A stretch of 36,128 nucleotides of DNA, taken from Thermoleophilia bacterium. GTDB taxonomy: Bacteria > Actinomycetota > Thermoleophilia > Miltoncostaeales > Miltoncostaeaceae. The stretch lies in the NCBI GenBank assembly GCA_025455865.1, contig JALOLS010000017.1, positions 1-36,128 of the forward strand. The letters run 5' to 3'. Made by a program: the position numbers and the translations under genes. Of this stretch, positions 28,083 through 36,128 are shown piece by piece. Each line of letters begins with the position of its first letter. The first letter of the stretch is position 1. The notes below the pieces were generated by a model that worked only from the letters and a program-made list of their open reading frames with translations, ran no database searches and was not told the origin of the DNA.

Positions 28083-31020
28083 TCCGGACGAGGACCACGG
28101 CCACGCGGGTCCCCCGCGGGAGCACCGCGCCGGCCGCGGGCCGCTGGGCCCGGACGACCGTCCGTCCGCGGACGGCCTTCGGCCGCACCGGGCCGACCGC
28201 GCAGCGGGCCCGCACGAGCGCCCGGCGGGCGGCCGGGAGCGTGAGCCCGCGCAGGCGCGGGACCCGGCACACCACCCGCGCCCGCGCCGGGGCGCCCGCC
28301 CGGGGCGCGACCACCGGCGTCGGGGCCGGGGCGGCGGCCGGGGGGGTGGCGCCCGGCGCCGGAGCGGGGTCCGGGGCGCCCGGCGGGGCCGGGGCGGGGG
28401 CCGCGGGCGCGACCGGGACACCGTCCACGGTCACCGCGGCGCCGCCGGGTGCGGGGGTCAGGACCACCTCGCCGCTCAGGCCCTCATACACCGCGGCCGG
28501 GCCGGCCTGCTCACCCTCGTGCCGGGTCACCTCCACCCGCACGCGCTCGCCCGGCCCGGCCAGGCGCAGCGGCAGCGCGGTGCGGTCGTCCATGATCGCG
28601 AGCGGGCCGTCGGGAAGCTCCAGGAGCTGGATCCGCCCCGCCTGGGCCGCCTCGTCCAGGCCGACGGCGGCCTGGGGGGCGACGGCGGTCGCGGCGAGCG
28701 CGCCCGCGCCCGGCGTCGAGTCCAGGCGCACGACCTTCACCGAGACGCCGCGGGCGTCGCAGCGGCCCTCCGTCCGCCGGGGCGCCGCCCCGGTCAGCAG
28801 GAACTCCCGGTAGGCGTCGCCCACCCGGGGGTCGCCCGCGAGCGGGATGTGGGCCTGGCCGCAGATGGCCTGCACGTGCACCGGGTCGCCGAGCGGGGTG
28901 CGGGTGCCCACCGGGCCCTGGCTGGCGCTCCGCACCGGCACGGTGCCGTCGCCGTCGCCCAGCCGCACGATGGAGGTGAGCGTGCCGTCGGCCTCGGCCG
29001 CCGGGGCCATGTCGGCGCCCGAGATCGTGAGCAGGCCGGTCGAGATGACCGCGCGCCAGTCGATGGCGCCGCTCACCGTCTCGAACCCGTCGTGGGCCTG
29101 GTGCCAGGTCCGGCCGAGGTCGGCCATCGCCCCGTTGCCGCCGGCCGGGCCGGCGATGAAGGCGCGCACGCCGGCCTGGTCCTGCGGCTGGCCGCCCACC
29201 GAGAGCCAGGGGCCGAAGTTGTCGCTCGGGAGCAGGTGGTGCAGCCCGGCGCCGTTGCGGGAGATGGCCTTGAGGGCGGCGTCGGGCAGGAAGGTGTCCA
29301 GGTCGATGACCCCGGCCATCGGGTTCTCGATGCCGAACGTGATCGGGTAGATGGGCTTGGCCGCGCCCCAGTAGGGGCTGCCCGAGGTGAGCACGCGGGC
29401 GATGCGCTCGGGCCTGCGGGTGATGTACTCCCGCGTCAGCAGGCCGCCGTAGGAGTGCCCGTAGACCACGACCTGGCGAAGGCCCTGGTCCAGCGCGGGC
29501 TCGGTGGCGAGCACCTTCGTGATGAAGGCGTCCAGCCGGTCGATGCTCCGCGAGGGGGCCTTGCGCCAGTCCCACGAGAACCGGAAGCTGCGCTCACCCG
29601 GCGCCATCTGGTCGATCAGGTCCTCCATCGGCCGGTAGATGGGGGCGCCGAGGGCGGTCGAGACCAGGGCGTCGGGGGCGTCGGGGTCCTCGGTGGGGCC
29701 CGCGCCCAGGCACCCGGCCGGGCTCACCCCGTCGTCGGCCAGGCGGAGCGCCATGAGGCTCGCCCCGTTCTCGGCCGGTGAGAACCCGGGCGCCCACCGG
29801 GGGACGCCCTCGCACTTCAGCGTCGACCCGGCGAAGCCCGGGATCACGATGATCGGCAGGCGCTGGGGCTGCACGTCCCACAGCGACCGGCCGGCGCTGG
29901 CGTACCCGAACGAGCCGGTGGGGCCGGCGTAGCGGCTGACGAAGCGGTCCTGGGGCTCCCCGGCCCACTGGTCGGCGCCGGGGTCGGGGATCTGGCGCTC
30001 GAGCAGGCCGTAGCGCGACTCGCCCGGCGTCCCCTGGACCGGCGCGAGCGCGATGCGCAGCGGCCCGTTGCCGGTGGGGCTGAAGCGCAGGCGCCCGTCC
30101 TGGACGTTGGCCAGCAGTCGCTGGGCGCCGCCCTGGGTCGAGGTGGTCCAGATCTGGTGGCCGCTCGGCAGGCCCGGCACCGCGTAGGCCGCGCTCCGCC
30201 CGTCGGGCGCCACGTCGTAGTCGGCGTTCGGCGAGAGCAGCGTGCTCGCGCTGGTGACCAGGTCGGTGGTGACCCCCGAGTGGTGGTCGATCCGCGCCAG
30301 GCGGATCAGGTCGGGGCCCCTGGTCGCGAGCAGGCCCACCAGGCTGCCGCCCAGCGGGTCGGCCGGGTCGCCGCCCCAGGCGAGGCCCATGGTCAGGTCC
30401 TCGGCCGGGAGGTCGGCCAGCCGGGTGCCGGATGCCGACGACGCGCCGGCGGGCACCGTCCAGACGTCGGCCCCGCGCTGGCCGTGCTGCGGGTGGTCCT
30501 GGCCGGCCTGCATGAACCGCACGAAGGCGATCGTCTGCCCGTCGGGGCTCCACACCGGGGCCATGTCGCTGGCGACGAAGGCCAGGTCGGGCCGCTGGGA
30601 GTCCTCGTCCCGCACCCCCGGCGGGGGCTGGGTCACCTGGCGCACGGCGCCCGTGCGGAGGTTCCAGACGAAGATGGCCTGGTGGGTCGCGCCGCCGCCG
30701 AAGCCGGTGTCGGCGATCTGCGCGGCGTACGCCAGCCGGGTCCCGTCGGGCGACCACGACGGGGGGGTGGGCCAGCCCGGGGTCGGGATGCGGCCCTCGC
30801 CGGGGAACGTCCACGTGCGGGCCCGGACGTCCTGGACGGTCCCGCCGTCGGGGTGGCTGGGGTCGGGGTGGAAGACCTGCAGGGGGAAGTACGGGTCGAC
30901 GTCGTCGAGGAACGCGACCTTGCCCGGGCTCCCGGGGTACGCCGCCGGCGCCGCCGGGGCGGCCGCGAGCGCCGCCCCCACCACCAGCCCTGCCGCCACC
31001 CTGCGCGTCCTCGTGCCCAC
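28069..31020 (-). CDS. Secreted fusion: TolB-like propeller, LCAT-type lipase, PASTA
   Basis: A 983-residue exported protein. Signal peptide about 1-27; beta-propeller repeats of PD40/TolB type about 85-380 (PSWSPDGTRLAYAA, PVWSPDGQTIAFVRF, YDVAPDGRSAAYAV, RFSPTGN). Then a lecithin:cholesterol-acyltransferase-like alpha/beta hydrolase: IIVIPGFAGSTLKC (390-403), FSWDWRKAPS (481-490), nucleophile GHSYGG (S523), acid in GDGDGTVPV (about 689-691) and His in QAHIP (724). A Pro/Ala-rich linker leads to a C-terminal PASTA-like domain (about 917-983, VCRVPRLRGLTLPAARRAL...). GTG 31020 is preceded by GGAGG 5 nt away. Predicted to be a cell-surface acyl-hydrolase or acyltransferase; PASTA domains bind cell wall material, which would anchor it. 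The combination is unusual. Confidence 0.88.
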   Translation of the reverse strand: MGTRTRRVAAGLVVGAALAAAPAAPAAYPGSPGKVAFLDDVDPYFPLQVFHPDPSHPDGGTVQDVRARTWTFPGEGRIPTPGWPTPPSWSPDGTRLAYAAQIADTGFGGGATHQAIFVWNLRTGAVRQVTQPPPGVRDEDSQRPDLAFVASDMAPVWSPDGQTIAFVRFMQAGQDHPQHGQRGADVWTVPAGASSASGTRLADLPAEDLTMGLAWGGDPADPLGGSLVGLLATRGPDLIRLARIDHHSGVTTDLVTSASTLLSPNADYDVAPDGRSAAYAVPGLPSGHQIWTTSTQGGAQRLLANVQDGRLRFSPTGNGPLRIALAPVQGTPGESRYGLLERQIPDPGADQWAGEPQDRFVSRYAGPTGSFGYASAGRSLWDVQPQRLPIIVIPGFAGSTLKCEGVPRWAPGFSPAENGASLMALRLADDGVSPAGCLGAGPTEDPDAPDALVSTALGAPIYRPMEDLIDQMAPGERSFRFSWDWRKAPSRSIDRLDAFITKVLATEPALDQGLRQVVVYGHSYGGLLTREYITRRPERIARVLTSGSPYWGAAKPIYPITFGIENPMAGVIDLDTFLPDAALKAISRNGAGLHHLLPSDNFGPWLSVGGQPQDQAGVRAFIAGPAGGNGAMADLGRTWHQAHDGFETVSGAIDWRAVISTGLLTISGADMAPAAEADGTLTSIVRLGDGDGTVPVRSASQGPVGTRTPLGDPVHVQAICGQAHIPLAGDPRVGDAYREFLLTGAAPRRTEGRCDARGVSVKVVRLDSTPGAGALAATAVAPQAAVGLDEAAQAGRIQLLELPDGPLAIMDDRTALPLRLAGPGERVRVEVTRHEGEQAGPAAVYEGLSGEVVLTPAPGGAAVTVDGVPVAPAAPAPAPPGAPDPAPAPGATPPAAAPAPTPVVAPRAGAPARARVVCRVPRLRGLTLPAARRALVRARCAVGPVRPKAVRGRTVVRAQRPAAGAVLPRGTRVAVVLVRINPR

Positions 31021-31232
31021 CTCGTCCTCCGCCGTCCGGGGTCGTCGTCGCCGGGGAGGTTGGCGAGGGGGGAGGGGGGTGGGCATCGGGGGGATCCCCA
31101 ACCCCCGCCCCCAGTCTTTGCCGCGGGGCCGGCTGGGGGCGGGGTCGTCCGGATTGCATCGGAACGTTGTCGAACCTCACCCCGGGACCTGTGGATGAGC
31201 GGCCCATGGTGCGATGGGCGCGACGGCTGGAC

Positions 31233-31238
31233 TAGCGT
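31233..31238 (+). promoter_or_regulatory. Candidate -10 box of the DUF11 surface protein gene
   Basis: TAGCGT, 33 nt before GTG 31272, in the 251-bp gap between the divergent lipase-fusion and surface-protein genes. The rest of that gap is GC-rich without a clear palindrome; a less GC-rich patch (GGATTGCATCGGAACGTTG, about 31150-31168) may hold the minus-strand promoter. Confidence 0.35.
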
Positions 31239-31271
31239 GGGCGCCGGCCCGCATCCGACCTGGTGGAAGAC

Positions 31272-34200
31272 GTGCCCCGACCGTCATCCCCGTCTCCACG
31301 CCGCTCCGGCCTGCTGCCCCCGGTCCTGGCGCTGCTCCTCCTGGCGCTGCCCGCGCTGGTGCCCGGCCACGCGCCGGCCGCCGGCACGCCGGACATCGGC
31401 CTGACCGTCGACGCGCCCGGGGAGGTCCTCTACGGGACGACCATGCCGGTGACGCTCCGGGTGTCGAGCCCGGTCGGCCAGCCCCCGGGCTACAACCTCT
31501 CCGCCCGGGTGGTGCTGCCCGCCGGGGTCTCGTTCGCGGGCGCGACCGCCCCCGCGCCGGCGCCCCGGGTGCTCCAGAACGCGCCGGGGGCCGGGCAGAC
31601 CACGCTGATCTGGGACAACCTGGCCGACCTCTCCCCGGGCTCCTCCTTCGGCGTGGGCTTCCGGGTGGCCCACGACCCGGCGATCTTCGCGCCCGGGGAC
31701 ACGCTCACCCTCGACGCCGGCGTCTTCATCCAGACCGACCCGCGCACCGTCCCGAAGTTCGACGGGAGCGGCGTGCCCATCGGCTCGTCGTTCACCGGCT
31801 CGGCCGTCGGCACCTCCACGACCACGATCACGGCGATCCAGGTGGTCAAGGAGGAGCCGAGCCCCGAGGGGGAGCTCATGCGGGGGGTCCACGACCACCG
31901 GACCATCTTCACGATCCGCGTCCGGAACAACGCGGTGCGGCCGACCACCGGGATCGACCTGGACGACTGGCTGCCGGCGGGCCTGGAGTTCCTGGGCTGC
32001 GGCGTCGGTGACACCACCACCGACGCGCCCACCAATCCCGGATCGCCCCTCGAGTATCCGGGCGCACCGGCCCTGAACGCCGGGGGGGCGCCCGGCGGGC
32101 TCACCGGCTGCCTCAGCCCGGCGCTGGTGGAGGCGGTGGTGACCGACCCGCCCGGGCCGGCGCCGAGCGGGGTCTACACCCGGGTGCGCTGGACCGGGCT
32201 GGGCGACCTCCCGCCGGGCGGCGAGATCGTCGTGCGCTACGTCGCCGGCATCCCGCTCCGGGCGAACACGACCGACTGGACGGGCGCCATCCCGCCGACC
32301 ACCGGCCCGCAGGCGTCCAACCTGGACAACAACTCCGGGCCGTTCACCGTCGATGAGCAGGCGCTCACCAACGTGGCCACGGCGACCGGCCGCTACGACG
32401 GCGCCACGCCGGTGTCCGACACGGAGGACCTCACCCGCACCGCCGAGGACCTGCGGGTGCTCAAGTCGGTCGACACGTCCGCCCTCACGGTGGGTGCCAT
32501 CAGCACCTGGACGCTGCGCATCAGCACCTCGGAGTACCGCTTCGCCACCGGCCTGGTGGTGACCGACACGCTGCCCGACGGCCTGTGCCCGCGCGACACC
32601 GCCGCCTGCGACCCCGGCCAGGGCGCGCCCAGCGTGACCTACACATCCGCGGTCGAGAACGCCGACGGCACCTGGACGCTGGTCTGGAACCGGGGCACCC
32701 AGGCGCCGACGACCGACCAGACCATCACGTTCCAGAGCCGCACGCTCACGAACTACCGCCAGAACGGCGCGGACGCCGGCCCCGTGCTGGCCGGCGACCG
32801 GGTGCAGAACGATGTGCGGGTGGACGCCCAGACCCAGGCCCGCTGCGCGCCGGGCGACCCCACCTGCACCCTCGGCGGCGTGCCCATCGACGATCGCCCG
32901 CCCGGGCCGGACGCCGACGTCTCGTCCGCCGCCCAGGCCGCCGGCGCCCCCTCCATCGACAAGCGGGTCGCGGTCCGGGCCGTCCCCCAGGACTGCGCCG
33001 CCTCGACCTACGTCACCGGCGTGCAGCCCGGGTACGCGCCCGGCGACCGGGTGTGCTGGCGGCTCAGGATCGACTTCCCATCGAGTGTCTCGACCGGGAC
33101 GGTGCGGGTCACCGACTTCCTGCCGCCCGGCTTCACCTACCTCGCAGGGAGCGCGGAGCCGACCCCCGACGACACCGTCCCCGACGGCGACGTGACCTTC
33201 ACCGAGGCGGACCTCACCTGGACCGTCCCCAGCGTCGCCCCGGGCCTGGTCTTCGAGTGGCGGCTCGCCTCCACCATCACCGAGCCCGGGGCCGGCGCGG
33301 ACGCCGACATCCGCGCCAACCTGATGAAGGTCTCCTACGTCGACACCGAGGGCGAGTCGTTCCCGCTGCGCGACGAGGCCGACGTCACCTGGAGCGAGCC
33401 GGTGGTGACCCTCACCAAGGGTGTCGCGCAGATCAACGGCGCGCCGGTCCCGCCGGACCCGGCGAACACCGACAACCGGCCGGTGCAGGGCGGCCAGTCG
33501 GTGACCTGGCGCGTCGACCTCGGCAACCCGGGGACCCAGCCCGCCGAGGCCGTCGAGGTCTGGGATCCGCTCCCGGCGATCATCGCCGGCTGCTCCGCGG
33601 TGAGCGGCATCAGCGACGGCGGCACCTGCGACGACGCCACCCGCCGCATCACCTGGACCGTCCCGTCCCTCGCGGTCGGGGGCGCCGAGACGTTGACGTG
33701 GGACATGCAGGTCCCGCCCGGCATCGCCCCGGGTCAGAACATCGTGAACACCGCCGGCGTCCGGCGGTACGCGGTGGCCAACAACCAGAACGGCACGCCG
33801 GTCGTGCTGATCCCGGCGGACAACATCGACCCGGCGCAGAACCCGGCCGCCAACGCGCCGGCGGCGAAGGACCCGAGCAACGTCTTCACCCCGGGGGTGA
33901 CGCTCGCCAAGGCCCGCACCACCTCGGTCGTCGAGCCGGGGAACACCGCGGTCCAGGCGACGATCGGCGAGACCATCACCTGGACGTTCACCTTCACCGT
34001 GCCCGAGGGCACCACCCTGTACGGCACGCCGGCGGTCACCGATCCGGTCGGCGCGCGGACCACCTTCCTCGGGAACCTCCAGGCCCGCCTGAACGGGGGC
34101 GCCCTGCCCGCCGGGGTGACCGCCACCGAGAGCGGGGGCGTGGTGCGCCTGGACTTCCCGGCCACTTACCAGAACGCCACCGGCTCGGCCGCCGACGTGT

Positions 34201-36128
34201 TCACCGTGAGCTTCGACGTGCGCGTGGATGACGAGTTCCCGGCCAACCAGCGCGGGGGCACCCTGGCCCAGCACGAGCTCCCGAACACCGCCACCGCCGC
34301 CTGGCGGGATCAGGGCGACACGCCGCGATCGCTCACCGCCGCCACGTCGGTCGAGATCGTGGAGCCGGACATCGGCGTGACCAAGACCGTCGACGACCCC
34401 GACCGCCTGGTCGAGCCCGGTCAGGTGGCCACCTTCTCGCTCATGGTCGCGAACCCGGCGGCGGCCCGGGTGTCCGGGGCGAAGGACGTCGTCCTCACCG
34501 ACGTGTTGCCTCCGGGGCTCACGCTGACCGATCCCGGCACCGCGAGCTACGACCCGGCCGCCCGCACGCTCACCTGGGCCGACGTGCCGGACCTCGATCC
34601 GGGCGGGACGGCCACGCGCACCTACCGCGCGCGGGTGGATGCGCCGGCGACCCTGCGCGCGGTCACCAACGGCGCGGTGGTGACCACCACCAGCATGTCC
34701 GGCGCGGCCACGGGCGAGCGCACCGCGACCTCGCCCGGGAACCCGCCCGGCTACCGCGACGCCGACCAGGTGACGCTCAGCCTGGTGTTCCCGGCCCTCG
34801 CGATCACCAAGGCCACCGGCCTGCCCGGGATGCCCGAGGAGGGCCCGGCCGAGGCCGGCCAGCCGTTCCCGTGGCTGGTGGTCGTGCGCAACGCGGGCAC
34901 CGCGCCGGCGTACGCGGTGCAGATCGCCGACACCCTGCCCCCCGGGTGGACCTACCAGGCGGGCTCGGCGGTGCTCGACCCCGGTGGGGCCCAGGAGCCC
35001 GTGGTCACCCCGGCCGCCACCGGCGACCGCCTGGTCTGGACGCTTCCGGGCCCGCTCGCGCCGGACGCCCAGGCCGTGGTGAGCCTCCGGGCCATCCCGG
35101 GCCCGCAGGCGACCGCGATCACCGGCATCGGCCCGGCCAACCCGCACGTGAACACCGCATCGGTGGGCGGCACGGACGCCTCGGGCGCCGACCGCGGCCC
35201 CGACGGCCCGTACACCGCCGGTCCCGACCCGGCGACGGCGATCCTGTCCGCCCCGGTGCTGGTCATCACCAAGACGCCGGACGACCGGCAGGTGACGCCG
35301 GACGAGCGGACCGCCTTCACCGTGCTGGTCCGCAACATCGGCGACCGTGCGGCGACCGGCGTCACGGTGACCGATGTGCTGCCCCCCCAGGTGGCCTACA
35401 CCCCGGACACGGCGTCCAGCGACGACGGCGTCATCACCGAGCGGTCGCTCACCGCCGGGGCGGACGGCGCGACCACGGCGGTCTGGGGGCTCGCCGACCT
35501 CCCCGCCGGGGGTCAGCGGGTCATCACCGTGCCGGTGCGGGTGATCGGGCCGCTCGACGACGGAACCCGGATCACCAACCTGGCCAGGGTCACCAGCCCG
35601 CTCACGCCGCCCTCGGAGGACCCCGGGTCGCTCGTCGTCCGCTCCGGCGCGCGGATCGACCTGGCCAAGAGCGCCGACCGCGAGACGGTCGTGGTGGGCG
35701 ACCTCGTGACCTACGCGCTGCGGGTGAGCGTGACCGGCAACGCCGACGCGCGCGACGTGGTGGTGCGCGACCCGCTCCCGGCCGGCCTCGACTTCGTCTC
35801 GGCCTCCGACGGCGGCGTGCCCGAGGGCCGGGAGGTGGTCTGGCGGCTGGGCCGCCGCGCCCCGGGGTCCACCGTGGCGCTGCAGCTGGTGACCCGGGTC
35901 CGCGCGCTCCCGCCGGCCGGCGGCGAGATCCCGAACACCGCCACCGCGACGGCCACGGACATCCCCCCGGTGAGCGCGACGGCCGTCGTGCGCCCGCCCC
36001 GCCCGCCGGAGCCGCCCCAGCCCCCGCCGCCCGGGCCCCGCCCGCCCGAGCTGGTGCTCGGCATCACCGGCCCGGCCGTGCTGGCGGGCGGTCAGCATGG
36101 CACCTGGACCATCACCGTGCGCAACCGC
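31272..36128 (+). CDS. Giant DUF11-repeat secreted surface protein (3' end outside window)
   Basis: An open frame of 1619 codons from GTG 31272 to the right edge, with no stop. After a signal peptide (VPRPSSPSPRRSGLLPPVLALLLLALPALVPG) come many Ig-like repeats of the DUF11/conserved-repeat type. Typical units read ITKTPDDRQVTPDERTAFTV followed by LVRNIGDRAATGVTVTDVLP, and end in segments such as NTASV/NTATA; such units recur at least eight to ten times (for example near residues 125, 400, 570, 720, 880, 1036, 1180, 1335, 1460). The last part enters a Pro-rich linker (PPRPPEPPQPPPPGPRPP) and a new repeat. Expected to be exported and surface-attached, as an adhesin or structural layer protein; the anchor would lie beyond the window. 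A weak GGTGGAAG precedes the start. Confidence 0.9.
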   Translation, partial: MPRPSSPSPRRSGLLPPVLALLLLALPALVPGHAPAAGTPDIGLTVDAPGEVLYGTTMPVTLRVSSPVGQPPGYNLSARVVLPAGVSFAGATAPAPAPRVLQNAPGAGQTTLIWDNLADLSPGSSFGVGFRVAHDPAIFAPGDTLTLDAGVFIQTDPRTVPKFDGSGVPIGSSFTGSAVGTSTTTITAIQVVKEEPSPEGELMRGVHDHRTIFTIRVRNNAVRPTTGIDLDDWLPAGLEFLGCGVGDTTTDAPTNPGSPLEYPGAPALNAGGAPGGLTGCLSPALVEAVVTDPPGPAPSGVYTRVRWTGLGDLPPGGEIVVRYVAGIPLRANTTDWTGAIPPTTGPQASNLDNNSGPFTVDEQALTNVATATGRYDGATPVSDTEDLTRTAEDLRVLKSVDTSALTVGAISTWTLRISTSEYRFATGLVVTDTLPDGLCPRDTAACDPGQGAPSVTYTSAVENADGTWTLVWNRGTQAPTTDQTITFQSRTLTNYRQNGADAGPVLAGDRVQNDVRVDAQTQARCAPGDPTCTLGGVPIDDRPPGPDADVSSAAQAAGAPSIDKRVAVRAVPQDCAASTYVTGVQPGYAPGDRVCWRLRIDFPSSVSTGTVRVTDFLPPGFTYLAGSAEPTPDDTVPDGDVTFTEADLTWTVPSVAPGLVFEWRLASTITEPGAGADADIRANLMKVSYVDTEGESFPLRDEADVTWSEPVVTLTKGVAQINGAPVPPDPANTDNRPVQGGQSVTWRVDLGNPGTQPAEAVEVWDPLPAIIAGCSAVSGISDGGTCDDATRRITWTVPSLAVGGAETLTWDMQVPPGIAPGQNIVNTAGVRRYAVANNQNGTPVVLIPADNIDPAQNPAANAPAAKDPSNVFTPGVTLAKARTTSVVEPGNTAVQATIGETITWTFTFTVPEGTTLYGTPAVTDPVGARTTFLGNLQARLNGGALPAGVTATESGGVVRLDFPATYQNATGSAADVFTVSFDVRVDDEFPANQRGGTLAQHELPNTATAAWRDQGDTPRSLTAATSVEIVEPDIGVTKTVDDPDRLVEPGQVATFSLMVANPAAARVSGAKDVVLTDVLPPGLTLTDPGTASYDPAARTLTWADVPDLDPGGTATRTYRARVDAPATLRAVTNGAVVTTTSMSGAATGERTATSPGNPPGYRDADQVTLSLVFPALAITKATGLPGMPEEGPAEAGQPFPWLVVVRNAGTAPAYAVQIADTLPPGWTYQAGSAVLDPGGAQEPVVTPAATGDRLVWTLPGPLAPDAQAVVSLRAIPGPQATAITGIGPANPHVNTASVGGTDASGADRGPDGPYTAGPDPATAILSAPVLVITKTPDDRQVTPDERTAFTVLVRNIGDRAATGVTVTDVLPPQVAYTPDTASSDDGVITERSLTAGADGATTAVWGLADLPAGGQRVITVPVRVIGPLDDGTRITNLARVTSPLTPPSEDPGSLVVRSGARIDLAKSADRETVVVGDLVTYALRVSVTGNADARDVVVRDPLPAGLDFVSASDGGVPEGREVVWRLGRRAPGSTVALQLVTRVRALPPAGGEIPNTATATATDIPPVSATAVVRPPRPPEPPQPPPPGPRPPELVLGITGPAVLAGGQHGTWTITVRNR

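Noticed and set aside
31284-36098. A 1604-codon open frame on the minus strand
   Set aside because: It is antisense to the DUF11 protein frame, which has a signal peptide and clear repeats. The minus product is a Gly/Arg/His/Val-rich string without domains, as expected opposite GC-rich codons.

Overview
The window is very GC-rich, almost fully coding DNA from a high-GC Gram-positive (actinobacterial) chromosome. Codon thirds are saturated with G/C and secreted Ala-rich proteins are numerous. At least nine genes have a TANNNT box only 6-9 nt before the start codon, the pattern of leaderless or nearly leaderless actinobacterial transcripts. The mix of families (DUF11 surface protein, LCAT-like lipase, M23 peptidase with coiled coil, DUF6636, DUF1059, DUF2892) would fit a Thermoleophilia/Solirubrobacterales-type organism, but that placement is inference. 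I see no rRNA, tRNA, CRISPR array, phage or plasmid backbone.

Layout. 1-3036: a DUF6636 secreted protein, a decayed 3' gene fragment with its terminator, and a MarR regulator divergent from a DrrAB-type ABC exporter across a clear MarR palindrome. 3046-4675: a secreted serine hydrolase and an unknown gene. 4789-11197: a four-gene overlapping operon (L-amino-acid-oxidase-like flavoenzyme, circularly permuted ATP-grasp ligase, 14-TM MFS exporter, NTF2/SnoaL-like protein) divergent from an APC amino acid permease; together these look like an uncharacterised amino-acid-derived metabolite pathway. 11221-11975: a DUF433-like antitoxin with a frameshifted DUF5615 PIN-like toxin. 11918-15465: a small secreted protein downstream of an operon coding for an alpha/beta hydrolase, a NarL-type histidine kinase and its response regulator. 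15520-20325: a chemoreceptor, a secreted protein of unknown function, a conserved unknown and an M23-type peptidase. 20338-23490: a lipoprotein serine hydrolase, DUF1059, DUF2892 with an abnormal run-on C-terminus, and an MFS transporter. 23547-26895: a TetR regulator divergent from that MFS gene, two tandem secreted paralogs, another MFS gene and a small protein with a RiPP-leader-like motif. 26994-28082: small ORFs around a 192-bp inverted-repeat element (MITE-like). 28069-36128: a propeller-lipase-PASTA fusion divergent from a giant DUF11 repeat surface protein that runs off the right edge.

The strongest undescribed signal is regulatory. Three related small secreted-protein genes, at two loci 12 kb apart, all carry a 7-2-7 palindrome (GTGGTGC-n2-GCACCAC, one arm mismatch in one copy) followed after exactly 42 bp by GGGACGCT and then, after 36-38 bp, the start codon. 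A 7-2-7 palindrome is the site geometry used by NarL-type response regulators, and a NarL-type kinase/regulator pair is encoded directly upstream of one member. This suggests a two-component regulon controlling a family of small exported proteins of unknown function.

Most of the long ORFs on the strand opposite real genes, including one of 1604 codons, are GC-skew shadows and were left out.
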